Assembly (NCBI GenBank): GCA_009746045.1
Contig: RPFO01001081.1
Coordinates: forward strand, 1-50,447
DNA from: Mesostigma viride
Taxonomy: Eukaryota; Streptophyta; Mesostigmatophyceae; Mesostigmatales; Mesostigmataceae
Length of the DNA stretch: 50,447 nucleotides
Reading direction: 5' to 3'
Positions 30,273 to 41,800 of the stretch are shown here, piece after piece (within the stretch, counting starts at the first letter, position 1; each line of letters begins with the position of its first letter). Position numbers and translations under genes: made by a program. The notes under the pieces were generated by a model. The model searched no databases, was not told the origin of the DNA, and saw only the letters and a list, made by a program, of their open reading frames with translations.

Positions 30273-30410
30273 ACATCACTCCGTTGGGAGTAAATGTAGC
30301 ACATATCCCTGAGAAGGGGCATATGGCTTTTAATACATTCTAGGCTACTTCATGCAAGGGTGGGAATGTAAGCTACCCCTGCTCTAGGTGCACCAGGGCA
30401 CCTGCACCAC
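30273..30410 (-). repeat. Dispersed LINE 3'-end copy with (TTAA)n tail
   Basis: About 138 bp matching 41825-41964 (shared words ACTCCGTTGGGAGTA, GAGAAGGGGCATATGGC, GGGCACCTGCACCAC). Read on the minus strand it ends in simple AATT repeats, as the other copy ends in AATTC repeats, consistent with LINE 3' tails. Confidence 0.75.
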
Positions 30411-30691
30411 CATGTCATATTACAACCAAAACTGGTCGTCATCATGCAAGCATCTGAAGCATGGTCGCAAAACTTCGTGTGCAAAATCTCATGTCATAAG
30501 GAGCCCAACATTATGACAATTGCCAGGCTTTGTAAAGATTTTTTATTTAACGATGACTACAGCACAAACAGTGAGCGAAACCCTGGTGCATGTGAATGCC
30601 TGAGTGGCGACTGTTCCTAACAGAATGCAAGATGTAAGGTAGACATTGCGAGTATGCCACAAATGTGTGATGTGCAGTGCACATGCATGTG

Positions 30692-30742
30692 AGCTACCAT
30701 GGTCCGGATTCTCCCGATTTCTGGCCTGCGCTGGTTGTCTCC
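30692..30742 (-). repeat. Short inverted copy of the 160-bp dispersed repeat
   Basis: 51 bp that are the reverse complement of the start of the copies at 42972 and 47528 (GGAGACAACC, AATCGGGAGAATCCGGACC). Confidence 0.8.
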
Positions 30743-31039
30743 TTGATGTATACCCCATGACACCATACTTCTAAACTACTTAAGAACCTTGGCACATTGC
30801 AAAATGGGAAAGAAAGCTGAACAATACATGCAACATCACTCACTAACACAGCCATGTGATTGCTACCAACACGTACCATGTACGTCCTGTGTGAAATTAT
30901 TGGCAACGACACGCCAAGCAAACGCCAAGGTATAGTATAACTGCGACAGGCTGGCACATGTCACCTGGCATCCACGTATGCTCACCCCAAGGCATTGGCA
31001 TATCCCCATGTCTATATCCGTTGCCCTTTGTGCGTACCG

Positions 31040-31837
31040 AGTCACCCATGCAGTCACCCACCCATGCATCCACCTGGCCCACCCACACAAGTACTCATAC
31101 ACTTGCGCACCTGAGTACCCAGCCACCCACTGGTCCACCCACCCGGTGACCCAGCCAGCCAGCCACGCACCTACTAAACCAACCTATCTAACCACTCGTG
31201 CACCCAGGCACCCAGCCACATACCCACCCACTGGGACATCCACCCACCCAGCTAGCCACATATGCAATCTACCCACCTAGGCAATAAGGAGGCATTCACC
31301 CATCCTTTTATCCAGGCACCCATTACTAAAACCACGCAGCCACCTAACCACCCAGCCAGCTGGCCCCATGTGTGCCCACCGGGCCGCCCACCCCTGACCC
31401 ACCCACGCCCCTTCCCACTCGACCACTCTTTCCCCCCATACCCTTATACCCACCGACCTGCACCCACTCACCCTCACACATCCACATCCTCTCAGCCAGT
31501 CACCCACCCATCTCACCCCTAACATGCACAGCCCTCCACCCGCGATAGGTGAGTCGATCCCAACTACAAAACCACCCACCCACCCATATCCGTGCACCCA
31601 CCCACCCATCTACCTTCCCCATCGCTCACCCCACCCACTTCTAATCACAGCTACACATCCACCCGCCACAAACCAACGGTGCAAATCCTCCAGCCCATGA
31701 AACAGTTTCACTCAGGCATCCAATAATGCACCCACCTAGGAGTTCCCAAACCCCGTCGATCCCCCAGCCACCTGGCGATTCACTTATAAGCAACCACCCT
31801 TGCACCCATCCACCCACCATAACCACCCACCCACCCT
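31040..31837 (+). repeat. Cryptic CCCA/CCAC-rich region
   Basis: Irregular CACCCACCCA words dominate about 800 bp without a fixed period, and no gene is seen. It probably grew from the same slippage process as the adjoining TCCC array. Confidence 0.7.
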
Positions 31838-31976
31838 CCCTCCCTCCCTCCCTCCCTCCCTCCCTCCCTCCCTCCCTCCCTCCCTCCCTCCCTCCCTCCC
31901 TCCCTCCCTCCCTCCCTCCCTCCCCTCCCTCCCTCCCTCCCTCCCTCCCTCCCTCCCTCCCTCCCTCCCTCCCTCC
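31838..31976 (+). repeat. (TCCC)n array
   Basis: About 35 units of TCCC with one phase shift. It is the complementary strand of the GGGA arrays at 7977 and 29234. Confidence 0.97.
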
Positions 31977-32332
31977 CGCCACCCCACCCACCCACCCTCT
32001 CCAACTGCATGTGGACTGCCTCTCCCAGCGACTCGGCCAGCCGTTTGAGTGTGTTTGGGACCATATGCTGATGCCCATGGATATTACGTGCGCCATCAAC
32101 CAGGCAACACCAGTGACACTTGAGCTCCTTGTTATCCTTCTCATCGGATGTACTGACGACACCCTGCACAATTACAGCTCACAAGGCAACTAACATGCTG
32201 GAGGAACGCATCCGCCGCAGTGGACGTCAGTAACGGATGTTGCAATGTTGCTGGAGGGAGGTCAATCGACCGCACCCGTACATACAAGGGGCAATTATTG
32301 ATGCGTCATACCCAAAACAGGAAGAAAATGTG

Positions 32333-33264
32333 GCACAACTAACCTTGCCATCAACATGGATGGACGGAGTTGGAGACCAACTGCAGCGCGGCATTCGCAA
32401 GGGCACAGGCTGTGTTGTTCAGCAGGTCCACCGCTGGACTGCCCGATGCCGAGTCCAGGTTCTTCCTTACACAAACTCTCCACAAGCGTGATTGTCGCGT
32501 CCTTGGCTGCCAACTGCGGAAAGGAGGCCAGTGCTCGCTTCAGCAGGAACTCGGCAATTGCAATCACGGTGGGCCCTGGCACGATTTGCAGGCCTACACA
32601 TGCTTGCCCCGCATGTGCCTCCCCCACGTGTGCATCCACCGCAGTTGACGTGCTTGCTCGCAGCTCCCACTACCACTGGCTTCGTTGCCATGTTCCTCCA
32701 CCCGTTGCCTCTTGCATCTTAGCTGTTCCTCGCGCTTCTCCGCAGCCTCTCTTTCCCTCTCTTCCTCTCTCTTTTCTGCTGCCGTTCATGCCTTGCTCCA
32801 GATATAGATGTGGCTGCTTAGGCGTTCAATCTGCATCACAGAATTGGACGATATGCACGTCAAAGGAAAGCCAACCAAGCAGCAACATTACCAACAATGT
32901 AGCGGGAGGGTCAGTGCAGAGGCCAGCAACATAACTGCCTTAGTCTTGTACTCCTACCATACACATTAGGGAAGACTGCTGGCATGGCAGCCTGCATCAC
33001 AGCAATGAATTGCCGCCAACTAAAATAAGAGAGTGACTCACCGCTACTCTTCCCTGAAGCCGACTGGTCACACCTCCATTGTGGCGTTGTTTTACCACTT
33101 TAAGGCTCTTCCACAGCGTGCGATTTTGTTGATGCCATTTTCTCAATTCCTGTAGCATATATTTTGCCCCCGCCGCACGCTTCCATGGGTTGCCATGTAC
33201 ATCATACTTTGCTGATGCTGCAGAGAAGTCAATTAACGCGTCTTCTACGTCTTCCACAGTGTGC
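32333..33264 (-). pseudogene. Decayed or short-intron minus-strand gene of unknown function
   Basis: Several minus-strand pieces look like protein but sit in different frames. The N-terminal piece (33264 down to about 33080) has VEDVEDALIDFSAASAKYD and LQELRKWHQQNRTLWKSLK. The continuation (about 33075-32945) is in another frame with GESLSYFSWRQFIAVMQAAMP. A coiled piece near 32770 reads EEEREREAAEKREEQLR. A helical piece (about 32600-32465) contains AIAEFLLKRALASFPQLAAK. A last piece (about 32440-32355) contains AVDLLNNTACALANAALQLV. Some joins could be introns of 32-37 bp (GTAAGG...CAG after VESL), others look like one-base indels. No family is recognised; a decayed transposase or a host gene are both possible. 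Confidence 0.35.
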
Positions 33265-33274
33265 ATGCGTAGCT

Positions 33275-33625
33275 AGCCAGCTATGTCGCGGTTTACGATC
33301 CAGTTAACGATAACGGCTCCGTAACCACCCCAGTACCTAATATTGGGGCAGCTATGGCGCCGTAACCACTACCTGACCCGTCCCGTATACCCCAACGTAA
33401 CCTGAACCGAAGCCGTTCACGCCCCCGTAAACATAACCGTCCCAGTTACTGGGCCGTACCGAATCTCGGGGCCAATATTCCGAATGGTACCGTAACCGGT
33501 CCGGTAACCCAAACCGCCAACGAATACGGACCCGTAACCTGGCCCGTCGAAGTTACCGGGCAGGTTACGGGGGCGTCGAAGTTACCGGACAGGTTACGGG
33601 GGCTTCAAATTAACTCCTAGTGTGG
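33275..33625 (-). repeat. GTTACC-rich element, inverted copy
   Basis: Dense CCGTAACC/GGTTACGG words ending AAATTAACTCCTAGTG, the reverse complement of the start of the element at 23550. The two are therefore in opposite orientation. Confidence 0.75.
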
Positions 33626-34074
33626 CTCAAACTGTTCAGCAACGAATTGTTTATCATCCCTGAAGTGGCATGTGCCTAGGTCTTATAACATAAATCAAAA
33701 TGCACATTCTACCAAAAATGAAAACGCGCGTCTTGACCCCCTGACTTTGACGGTAGTTATACATGGCCTACCCTGCATATATGTAAGGTTGTCCCATTCC
33801 GGCTGTATAGTTGTTTTGTCACGTGGTACCTCTTGTTCGCGTACGCATTGGCTTTGTTTATTTTTACGTGGGCACCTTTACTCTGATGTAACTAATTATA
33901 TGTTTTAATATGTAAGGTTGTGATATGTCAACCCGAAGGGCAGCTCATGGACATGCTTGGCCCGGTCTCAAGGACAGCCATTCTATATGGGTAGGTTGGA
34001 TGGCATCTGGTTTGCAAAATTGTGAAGTTACAGCCAATAAATCGGCAGGATCTCGGCCCATTTAGGGGTTAAAC
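33626..34074. other. No gene seen
   Basis: A/T-rich single-copy-looking DNA with no motif recognised. Confidence 0.35.
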
Positions 34075-34550
34075 GCCACGCCCACGCCCACGCCCACGCC
34101 CACGCCCACGCCCACGCCCACGCCCACGCCCACGCCCACGCCCATGCCCATGCCCACGCCCACGCCCACGCCCACGCCCACGCCCACGCCCACGCCCACG
34201 CCCACGCCCACGCCCACGCCCACGCCCACGCCCACGCCCACGCCCACGCCCACGCCCACGCCCACGCCCACGCCCACGCCCACGCCCACGCCCAGGCCCA
34301 CGCCCACGCCCACGCCCACGCCCACGCCCACGCCCACGCCCACGCCCACGCCCACGCCCACGCCCACGCCCACGTACGCCCACACACACACACAGACACA
34401 CACACACAGACGCCCAGGCCCACGCACACCCATACACACACATAAAAACACACACATGCATGCACATACACAGACACACACACAAACACGGGCACGCACA
34501 CACACGCAGAGAGAGACAACACACACACAAAACGCATACACCCATACACA
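34075..34550 (+). repeat. (CACGCC)n hexamer array then CA-rich tract
   Basis: About 50 CACGCC units to 34374 with four variant units, then irregular CACACA/CAGACA sequence to about 34550. It reads Pro-Thr or Val-Gly depending on frame and strand. Confidence 0.95.
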
Positions 34551-36564
34551 CACTCCTGCGTTCTTGCTCCTCCCTACATCTCCTCCCTTTCGTACTTGAT
34601 GTCTTTTCCAATATGAAGACTCTTCATACTGGCCTTTGTTTGAATGCTCCATTCCTCCCTAACGAGACATGGTATGGCAGCTATATTATAGTAGTATAAT
34701 CTTAGCTATTATATAATCTTAACAATAACTATGCAACAACTATGTATAGTGTCCTTATCCACTGTTGGCGTGCCACTTGACCATCATGAAATAGATGTCT
34801 AGGTTGATGGAACTTTCGCACAATGATGCAATAGATCATAACAGGTCATGTGTACACATAAGGACGAATGGTCAATGCTCCATGGCTTGATCCTGGCCCA
34901 ATGGGGCCGTGTGAGTAATCAATCTATTACTCTGGGGTCTAGACTAGCTAGGCCGGGTCCCATGTGGTTGCTTGGTGTATCATGGCAAGATCGACAAAAC
35001 AATGACAAATCTTGATGTGACTCATCAGTGCCACGACAATGCGTAACACAAAATTTGGCACAATTAAGGTGGCCCCATGCGGTTCAATGTTTGATGTACC
35101 ATGCATGCAGTGGATCGACAAGTGAGACTAATCAACTGCACATCATGACTCATCAATGACAGGATAAGGCAACAGTTTTCACACACCAATTCGGCAAAAT
35201 CATGGGGTGGCCCCATGTGTTGGGTACAGTACGCTTGGCGCCACCCACCTTGAGCATATTCTCCTCGTCCTTGCTAGCGCTCTTCCCCGTGTACAAAATA
35301 CAATATCTGGTACCCGTTCTAGCTTGTGGCACGCACTTCCTCCGGCCACCAGGAGGAAGAGGTGATACGGCTCTACAATTGCTTTTGGAGCTTTCCCCTC
35401 CTCGTCCTTCATTATTATATGCGACGAGGAGTATATTTTTAACTTTGGATAGGGACTAAGCCAGCCTGCAGCATCCGTGGAGGGAATGGATGGCCCGATT
35501 TGTCTGCCGGCCATTCCCCCCAAAGCCTGGCCTCTCCTGTCTTGCGCCATGGTCAGTCAACCTGCCATGGAAGGAGCTAGCAAACCCTACCATATATTAC
35601 CGGCTGCTAAAAAAAAAAGCCGTCCTGGGGCTGCATCCTGCCAGGAAGCACGCCACCATGCATTCTGGTACAACCATGGCTTTTTCCCTCTCTTTCCTTG
35701 CTTTTTCCTGAAAAAAAAAGGGTTGGCCCCTAGATCAGGGTTGTCCCCCCCACCCCCACCCCCACCCCCATCAAATCGTGCCAAAACGGTCCTAGCAACA
35801 TTTTTCCCATGCGAAGTTGATGTCAGCGATTCCAAATCCATGCTCAGAATGAAAATCGGCCCAGTCCTGCGAATGCAAGCAATTTTGCCCTTAGCCCAAG
35901 TGACTACCTTACGCCAGTCCCTGAACTTTTCTTGTCCGCGATGCACTCCCTCCACTTTTGCAGAAAGCGTTCTTTCCTACTACAGTTAGGTCAATGTGCA
36001 CCGCTTTAAGACCTATGCTCGTGGAAACACATGGTCTTGTTAGGACAACTCCTCGTATTCTTCGGTGTGTTATACGTCAGATCTGACAGATCTGATTAGT
36101 CACGGTATCCTCGGGCGCGTTCGAACTGTATCAAAAGCACGAGTGGAGAGATTGATCCTCTTAAAATCAGTAATGGTGCAATTCCGGGTGTTCTGAAGTC
36201 CCATTAAAAGTCCCCGAAGTCTAACAAACGAGTTTTAAAATGGACAAGGCAAGGCTTGTAATCACAAAAGGCAGCCCAAACAGGGCAGAAATGCAATGCA
36301 GTATTGGCAACAAAAGGTTCGGAGGGTGCCCAGTTTGGGGGAAAATTTTCGGTGAATAGCCGCTCTAAGGAAAAATAAAAAAATCTCAAACATAATGCAT
36401 GCACGGTCATAGAAAAGCGTGGAAGCCAGGGAAAAAATAGTTGAACTTAATTATACCGCGCTTCCTTCAGAACATGAACATTCCGTCTTTGAACATGTAG
36501 ACAGCCTGGTCAAGCAGTCAACTACGGCAGTACATCTACCGCATCAATGTCATGCAAGCCCGGT
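34551..36564. other. 2 kb without a supportable gene
   Basis: Frames up to 170 codons (35477-35989 plus) have no motif and include homopolymer runs. A C-rich tract (CCCCCA repeats) lies at 35747-35770. Confidence 0.35.
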
Positions 36565-36568
36565 ATTG

Positions 36569-36940
36569 TCATGGCGTCAGCGTTAAGTGCACGTACAGTC
36601 TGTAGCAGCCTTCCAGCCTGAGTATCCGGAGTCGTCGACACGTAAGGAGATCAGCAACGTAATTGTCGGCGACGTAGGTGTTCGACAGGTCAAGAGACGT
36701 CACGGCTGGCATGAGCAATAATTAAATGCTGCGAAGTCGCATAGCCGCTAACGCGTCCTCACAAAAAATGCTCGACTTAGGCAGGCAAACTTTCATGGAC
36801 ACTGTGGCGTGGAGCACAACGGTCTTGAAGTACCGACTGCAAAGGCTCAAGCAAACGAGGTCCTTTGGATCATCCAGTAGCTGGACAATCCACGTCAAAA
36901 TAGGGATTGGAATTGATCGACTCAAGAGTCGCTTCTACAC
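36569..36940 (-). pseudogene. F-box plus leucine-rich-repeat fragment, broken
   Basis: Minus strand. Residues IPIPILTWIVQLLDDPKDLV then LSLCSRYFKTVV form an F-box-like motif (36930 to about 36830). In the same frame, after an in-frame TAA at 36722-36724, comes a clear leucine-rich repeat: VTSLDLSNTYVADNYVADLL then CRRLRILRLEGCYRL. The first part has no ATG before an upstream TAG, so it may begin as an exon. The TAA could be a true lesion, or it could be removed by a small intron ending TGCCAG. F-box/LRR proteins are substrate receptors of SCF ubiquitin ligases. The fragment is only about 120 residues, so it is a relic or part of a spliced gene. An intact F-box/LRR gene lies 1.5 kb away on the other strand. 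Confidence 0.6.
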
Positions 36941-37309
36941 TCGAGTTTTTCTCCCAAAGCACTGAGGCACGAGCGTTTCGTTCCATTCTCGCGTTATGCT
37001 GGAAAGTATTTATCGGATTCACCTGCATCTCCCCAATGCAGCTATTCCATTAGAAGGCATTATGTAATGTATACCAGTGCCTATATTTTTGAGGGGGAGG
37101 TGCAATATGTAGACTGTAGTGGACTAGTGGCATGGGAACAGTTCTACAGTACCGGTATTATAACTGTACAGAACTATAAAAGTAATGTATGCTGGCGATC
37201 GGGCGCTGCCAAGTGCCAGGCCGGACGTGCGGATCCGCATTATCCCGCGCAAAAAGGCTCAGGGACAGAGAAATATTGCGCGGCGACCAAAGAAGGTCCT
37301 TGAATGCTT

Positions 37310-37486
37310 CAGGAAGATTGGAGAATCCACCACGCCTTCGCCGTTACGCAACTACCTGGAAGGTCCTTTCTCGTGCCATCGAATCCGCGCAAGTGTGTGT
37401 CATGCGTGGACAAGAGACCGAGCATACAGCTGTACAGTAAGACCCGCGGACGCCACACCTATTCCTGTAAACAAGCGCGGTTGTAA
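37310..37486 (+). pseudogene. Possible piggyBac transposase C-terminal fragment
   Basis: The frame ending at 37486 reads LPGRSFLVPSNPRKCVSCVD and then RGRHTYSCKQ. It resembles the Cys-rich tail of piggyBac transposases (GRHF, then RRC-x2-C, basic stretch, Y-x-C-x2-C). The catalytic domain is not seen upstream, and the final Cys pair is incomplete. The match is short, so chance is possible. Confidence 0.3.
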
Positions 37487-38458
37487 AGCAGGCGCCCAAG
37501 CCCCAAGGTGATCTTCTTTTCTGAAGTCTTGTGGACGTGCAGGTGATCAATTCCTATCTAAGGTCATCCGTCTCGCCTTCGCCTTTGTGAAGACAAGCGA
37601 AGCGCGTGATCCCGGGTAAGCCTCGCGACAGACCCTGCTTGTCCCGGAGCGATGGATGGCAGCCTGGACCCACTCGTCATTCATTTCTCTTGGAGTTGTG
37701 GTAGGGATTAATTTAAGTCACTGACGATTAGTCAGCTTTTCTGATGTACTGTTTGGAAATCATATCCTGTTCGGAAATATTATCTAAGTTGTTGCCGTAG
37801 GCAGGGAGTCCATGCTTGTGATTCGTATTTTTGCGAAGGGGCGCAATACGAGTATTGGGTTGCTGCGTTCTGCCGTTCGGCAAGCAGCAAGCCTTTTTCC
37901 ATCCCTGTGCCGCCTCTTCGATCCTTGTGGTATCAACATGCATTCCGATTCAGTCAGTTCTGACGTTTCTTTTCAGTTGAGTTCTTTCGCTGATGGCCTC
38001 GTTCCGATTCATGCATGTGGCTGCATGTCCACTGCTTTTTGTCTTTTGTGCTCTGGCGCTGCCGCGACAGCCAATCGCATGCCGCCGAACGTGGTGGACT
38101 TCGTCACCCTCGCCGACGTGGAGCTTTGGGCGTAGTCCTTGTCGGTGTATGCCACTGCACCGTGGCAACAAACTTCGTCCAGCTACACTAGTGTACCGTA
38201 AACAAAAGACAGCTGCTCTCTGCATACCCTCTGCGCACTTTAACCCACGTCAATACGCGGGGATCTGCCACGCCTGTGTCTGTTGTGGGGTTACGTAGCG
38301 TACGTATCAACCAATTTACTAGCTTTGAAAGGCTGGGCAGGCGCCCAAAGTGACCCCAACATCGCCGATCGACATCGAGTACCAAGCCTAAGCAACATCC
38401 AAGCTTCCGGCATTCAGTACATTATTTGGCCTAGATCTGCAACATTCCACGCCTCAGC
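37487..38458. other. Upstream region of the F-box/LRR gene
   Basis: No gene is seen. It must contain the promoter of the gene starting at 38459, but no clear TATA box or initiator could be singled out. Confidence 0.3.
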
Positions 38459-40309
38459 ATGAGCATCTTTCTCGACAACCCGCATTCATCCCAGGAGATG
38501 ACCCTGGAGCGCGTGATGGCCTTCCCTGGCATTGGCGCCCAGGTTATGAACTTGCTCCCCATTCCCGACCGCGTGCGGCTGCGGCGCACGGGCGGCACTT
38601 TCCTCTCCGCAGTCGACGAGTCCCTCCAGGGTGTGACCGAGCTGTTTGGGGAGGATATCGCGGGGGAGGGCTGCTCGTCTGGCACAAGGGGGCTGTCCTG
38701 GCTGCTGACCAAGTGCCCCAACCTGCGCACGCTGAGTATGGACTCTCGGGACGAGCACGGCGCACCCTGGGGGGAGAGGAAGCGCTTGTCCCTGCGCTGG
38801 CCCTGGGAAGGCAGTCCTTGGGGCGCCCACATTAGGTCGGACGTTGTTCGACTGGACCACCTCTCTCGCAGCTGCCACGAGCTGCGGAGCCTCAACGTGG
38901 CCGGGTGCAAGGATGTCACGGAGGCCAGCTTGATGGAGGTTGTGAATCGCTGCCCCCGCCTGACCTCCCTCGATATTTCCGGCTGCAAGCTCGAGAATAC
39001 CAGCATAAAAGCAGTTGCCAGGTCCTGCCCCGGCCTGGTACACCTGTCCTTCAATGCATGCTATCTCATCACGGACGACAGCCTTATATCCCTGGGCAGG
39101 TGCTGCCGCCAGCTGGAGACCCTGGAGGCCGCCCATACTGAGGTGACGGACTCAGGAGTGGCGGTGCTCGTCCGTAACTGCCCTTTGCTGCGCCGGGTGG
39201 CCCTCCCCAGAGTGACGGATGCCAGCATGGGTTTGGTGGCGGAGCACTGCCCCCAGCTTGAGTGGTTGGATGTCCCGGACGAACGCCATGGCGTGACGGA
39301 TGTGGGATTAAAGTTGATCGCGGCCAGCTGCCCCAGGATTCACAGGGTGGTCATCGCGCATCATGTATGGGAGAAGAGCCAGATCACGGATGCAAGCATT
39401 TCCGCATTGGCCGAGGGATGCAGGGGATTGCGCCACCTGGCGGTCAGGGGGGCGGGTGTCAGCGATGCAAGCGTGGTGGCAGTCGCCAGTAACTGTACGG
39501 GGCTGGAGTACCTGGACGTTAGTGGTTGCAAAAACGTGACGGATGCCAGTGTCGACCAGCTGGCAGTCATGTGCCCTCGGTTGCGACACCTGGCAGTACG
39601 CAAATGCGATCGCGTGTCAGACGCAAGCATTTGCCGCATCCTCGCAGAATGCAAGGAACTGAAGGAGTTGGATGTCAACGATTCAGGTGTCACGGACGTC
39701 GGTATAAGAGAGGTTGCTTCCAGGTGTCGCGATTTGGAGCAGTTGGATATCTCGAACTGCCAGGTCTCCTGTGCCACCCTGGTGGCACTCGCGCAGGCGT
39801 GCCCAAAGCTGGTGTGTTTGCACGTGACGGCGTGTGGTGGCGGGGTGACCGCAGAGTCGCTGGCAGCAATCAGCCGCCACTGCACTCGGTTGGCTGATTT
39901 CGGGGCTGCAAAGAATAATTTACACGACCGTGACGTGGCGCCGCTGATTGAGGGGAGGGGGCGAGGGCTGCGGGTATTGGATTTGGGGGAAAACCCCGTG
40001 GGGGATGACACAATTACGCTGCTGGTTGAGAAATGCCCTGGCCTGCTTGAGCTCCGTTTGTCTTGGACCAAAGTTCGTGGACCAAAGACCTATATTGCAG
40101 ATTGGAGCTTCGATCCCCTCGTGGAAGGGTGTGTGGGGCTTAGGCGGCTGGAAGCTATCCGTTCCAGCAAGGGCCAGACACTGTGTTCTCTTGTTAAGAA
40201 CCGGTGCCATGTGATGTGGTTCCACCCGTCCACTAAACCTCATCTGCTGCGAGGTCGCGGGAAGTTTGGGACACACATGGTGGTGGTACAGTCACGAACA
40301 AGTCAGTAG
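38459..40309 (+). CDS. F-box/leucine-rich-repeat protein (FBXL type)
   Basis: Single-exon frame of 616 residues from ATG at 38459 to TAG. It probably serves as the substrate-binding subunit of an SCF E3 ubiquitin ligase. Residues about 15-55 (TLERVMAFPGIGAQVMNLLP then DRVRLRRTGGTFLSAV) are a weak F-box. From about residue 85 onward come some fifteen cysteine-containing LRRs of the pattern C-P-x-L-x-x-L-x-(V/L)-x-x-C-x-x-(V/I)-(T/S)-D-(A/T)-S, for example CHELRSLNVAGCKDVTEASL, CPRLTSLDISGCKLENTS and CTGLEYLDVSGCKNVTDASV. The last 60 residues are basic with no LRR. Codon use and the lack of stops indicate a functional gene. The substrate is unknown. A broken relative lies at 36569-36940 minus. 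Confidence 0.9.
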   Translation: MSIFLDNPHSSQEMTLERVMAFPGIGAQVMNLLPIPDRVRLRRTGGTFLSAVDESLQGVTELFGEDIAGEGCSSGTRGLSWLLTKCPNLRTLSMDSRDEHGAPWGERKRLSLRWPWEGSPWGAHIRSDVVRLDHLSRSCHELRSLNVAGCKDVTEASLMEVVNRCPRLTSLDISGCKLENTSIKAVARSCPGLVHLSFNACYLITDDSLISLGRCCRQLETLEAAHTEVTDSGVAVLVRNCPLLRRVALPRVTDASMGLVAEHCPQLEWLDVPDERHGVTDVGLKLIAASCPRIHRVVIAHHVWEKSQITDASISALAEGCRGLRHLAVRGAGVSDASVVAVASNCTGLEYLDVSGCKNVTDASVDQLAVMCPRLRHLAVRKCDRVSDASICRILAECKELKELDVNDSGVTDVGIREVASRCRDLEQLDISNCQVSCATLVALAQACPKLVCLHVTACGGGVTAESLAAISRHCTRLADFGAAKNNLHDRDVAPLIEGRGRGLRVLDLGENPVGDDTITLLVEKCPGLLELRLSWTKVRGPKTYIADWSFDPLVEGCVGLRRLEAIRSSKGQTLCSLVKNRCHVMWFHPSTKPHLLRGRGKFGTHMVVVQSRTSQ

Positions 40310-40317
40310 AGAAATAG

Positions 40318-40560
40318 TGACTCGAGCGGACAGGGAAAAAAGGAGGAAGGGCGACGAGAAAGAAAGCAATGAGAAAGAAGGAAAGGAGGAAATGTAATAC
40401 TGCTATGAAAACATCTGGAAACCAAGAAAAGGAAGGGCAACGAGAAAAGAGGGCAAGGGCAGTACTGCTATGAAAACATCTGGAAACTAAGAGGAGGAAG
40501 GCCGACGAGAAAAGAAGGCAAAGGGGAAAGAAAGAAAGAGAAATACGGAAGCATTCGGAG
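40318..40560 (+). repeat. Purine-rich imperfect tandem repeat, about 65-bp unit
   Basis: TGCTATGAAAACATCTGGAAAC occurs at about 40400 and 40467, with GGAAGGGCGACGAGAAA variants before and after. It is strongly AG-rich and lies directly downstream of the F-box gene. Confidence 0.6.
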
Positions 40561-41800
40561 ACTAGTGACCTGAGAAGGAGAGGACTGAGGAGAAAGGAAG
40601 TGGAGCCACCGAGGGGATTGTGATGAGGATGCTGGAGTAAGCAAAGTGGGGATGCGCATGTGTGGGCTCTCTATCAACGAGACAACCAGCTCTCTATGAC
40701 CATGTTGAGCTCTTATTGAGAACAAGGAGCGAGGGGCAACTATGCTGTAGTGGCAATGGCAGGCGGCAGCGCCCAGCATCCATCGGGCAGTCTAACGTGA
40801 AAGTTGATGGGAAGTGACAAATGATGTTGTTGGCATTGTGGGTGCAGTGTTTCAAATGATAGTGACAAAAATCGTTACATAATGGCTGATCGTGGCCTTT
40901 TCATGGCAAAATTTTGGTTATGAGAACCGTGCGTGTCATGCTTAATGTTTGCTTGTCTGATCTGGTTGTGCTCGCAAGGAAATAAGGTAGTTGCGTAGAG
41001 GTTTTGATGAACGTAACATCCCACATCGCAAGTGTAACTTCAAAAGGTTTTCCTGCTTTTTTTTGTGCTCTTGAGAGATGTTCACTGTTCCAATCAGTTT
41101 TTAAATGGCAATGACAACTGTTGTATAGGGTAGCACACAGAGCTGCCTCGATAATCTTGCTATATATGCGAGTCTCGCGTGCAGACACGTGTGTAGTACT
41201 CCTACACACAGATCTCGAGTGATTTATCTAGTACCAAATCCGTCAGGCTTGCATCACTCCCCGGACAGGAGAACTTTTGCGGATGACTGTAGGTGTAAGT
41301 TGGCGATGCCATGGTAACCGGAGACGTCCGTCCTATAGTCAGCAAAATTGGTGCGAGAGGTCCCCAGTTCGATTCTGGTCGGATTCATTTGCAGATCGCG
41401 TTTTTCCGCGTTTTCCGCGGCCCGGCACTGAACGCAAACGGTTTTCACCTTTGCGGAGTGCCTGATCAGAATATGCGACAAGATATTTAACTCAGGCAAG
41501 CTAAAGATCGACAATCTAGTTGGCACTGGCAAGAATGCATGCACACTTTGTATGAGTTGCCTTGTCACGTCCGTGATCATTTACGTTCGTGCACTCGAGA
41601 AACGGCTGTTCACCGAATCATTTACGTCTGGTTCAGTTCCGTTGGTTTGGTTCCGCGGTAGCCGTTTGGCTTGGATTTGTTCAAGGCTGGGTCCCGGCCG
41701 GTGTGAAGCGCCGCGCCGGATGCTAGTACCCATCTCTACGACGCTCGTGGCTGAATATTTACTTTTGTAGTATGTTCAGTCTACCGTTGGTAGATACCGG
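40561..41800. other. No gene recognised
   Basis: A minus frame of 102 codons (40901-41209) and others show no motif. A tRNA B-box-like word (AGTTCGATTCTGG) at about 41368 has no matching A box or cloverleaf. Confidence 0.35.

Noticed and set aside
34028-34652. Three overlapping minus-strand proteins over the hexamer array
   Set aside because: They are the same CACGCC repeat read in different frames, with no unique domain.
41330-41400. tRNA gene around AGTTCGATTCTGG
   Set aside because: A T-arm-like 3' part is seen, but the 5' half does not fold into acceptor and D arms.
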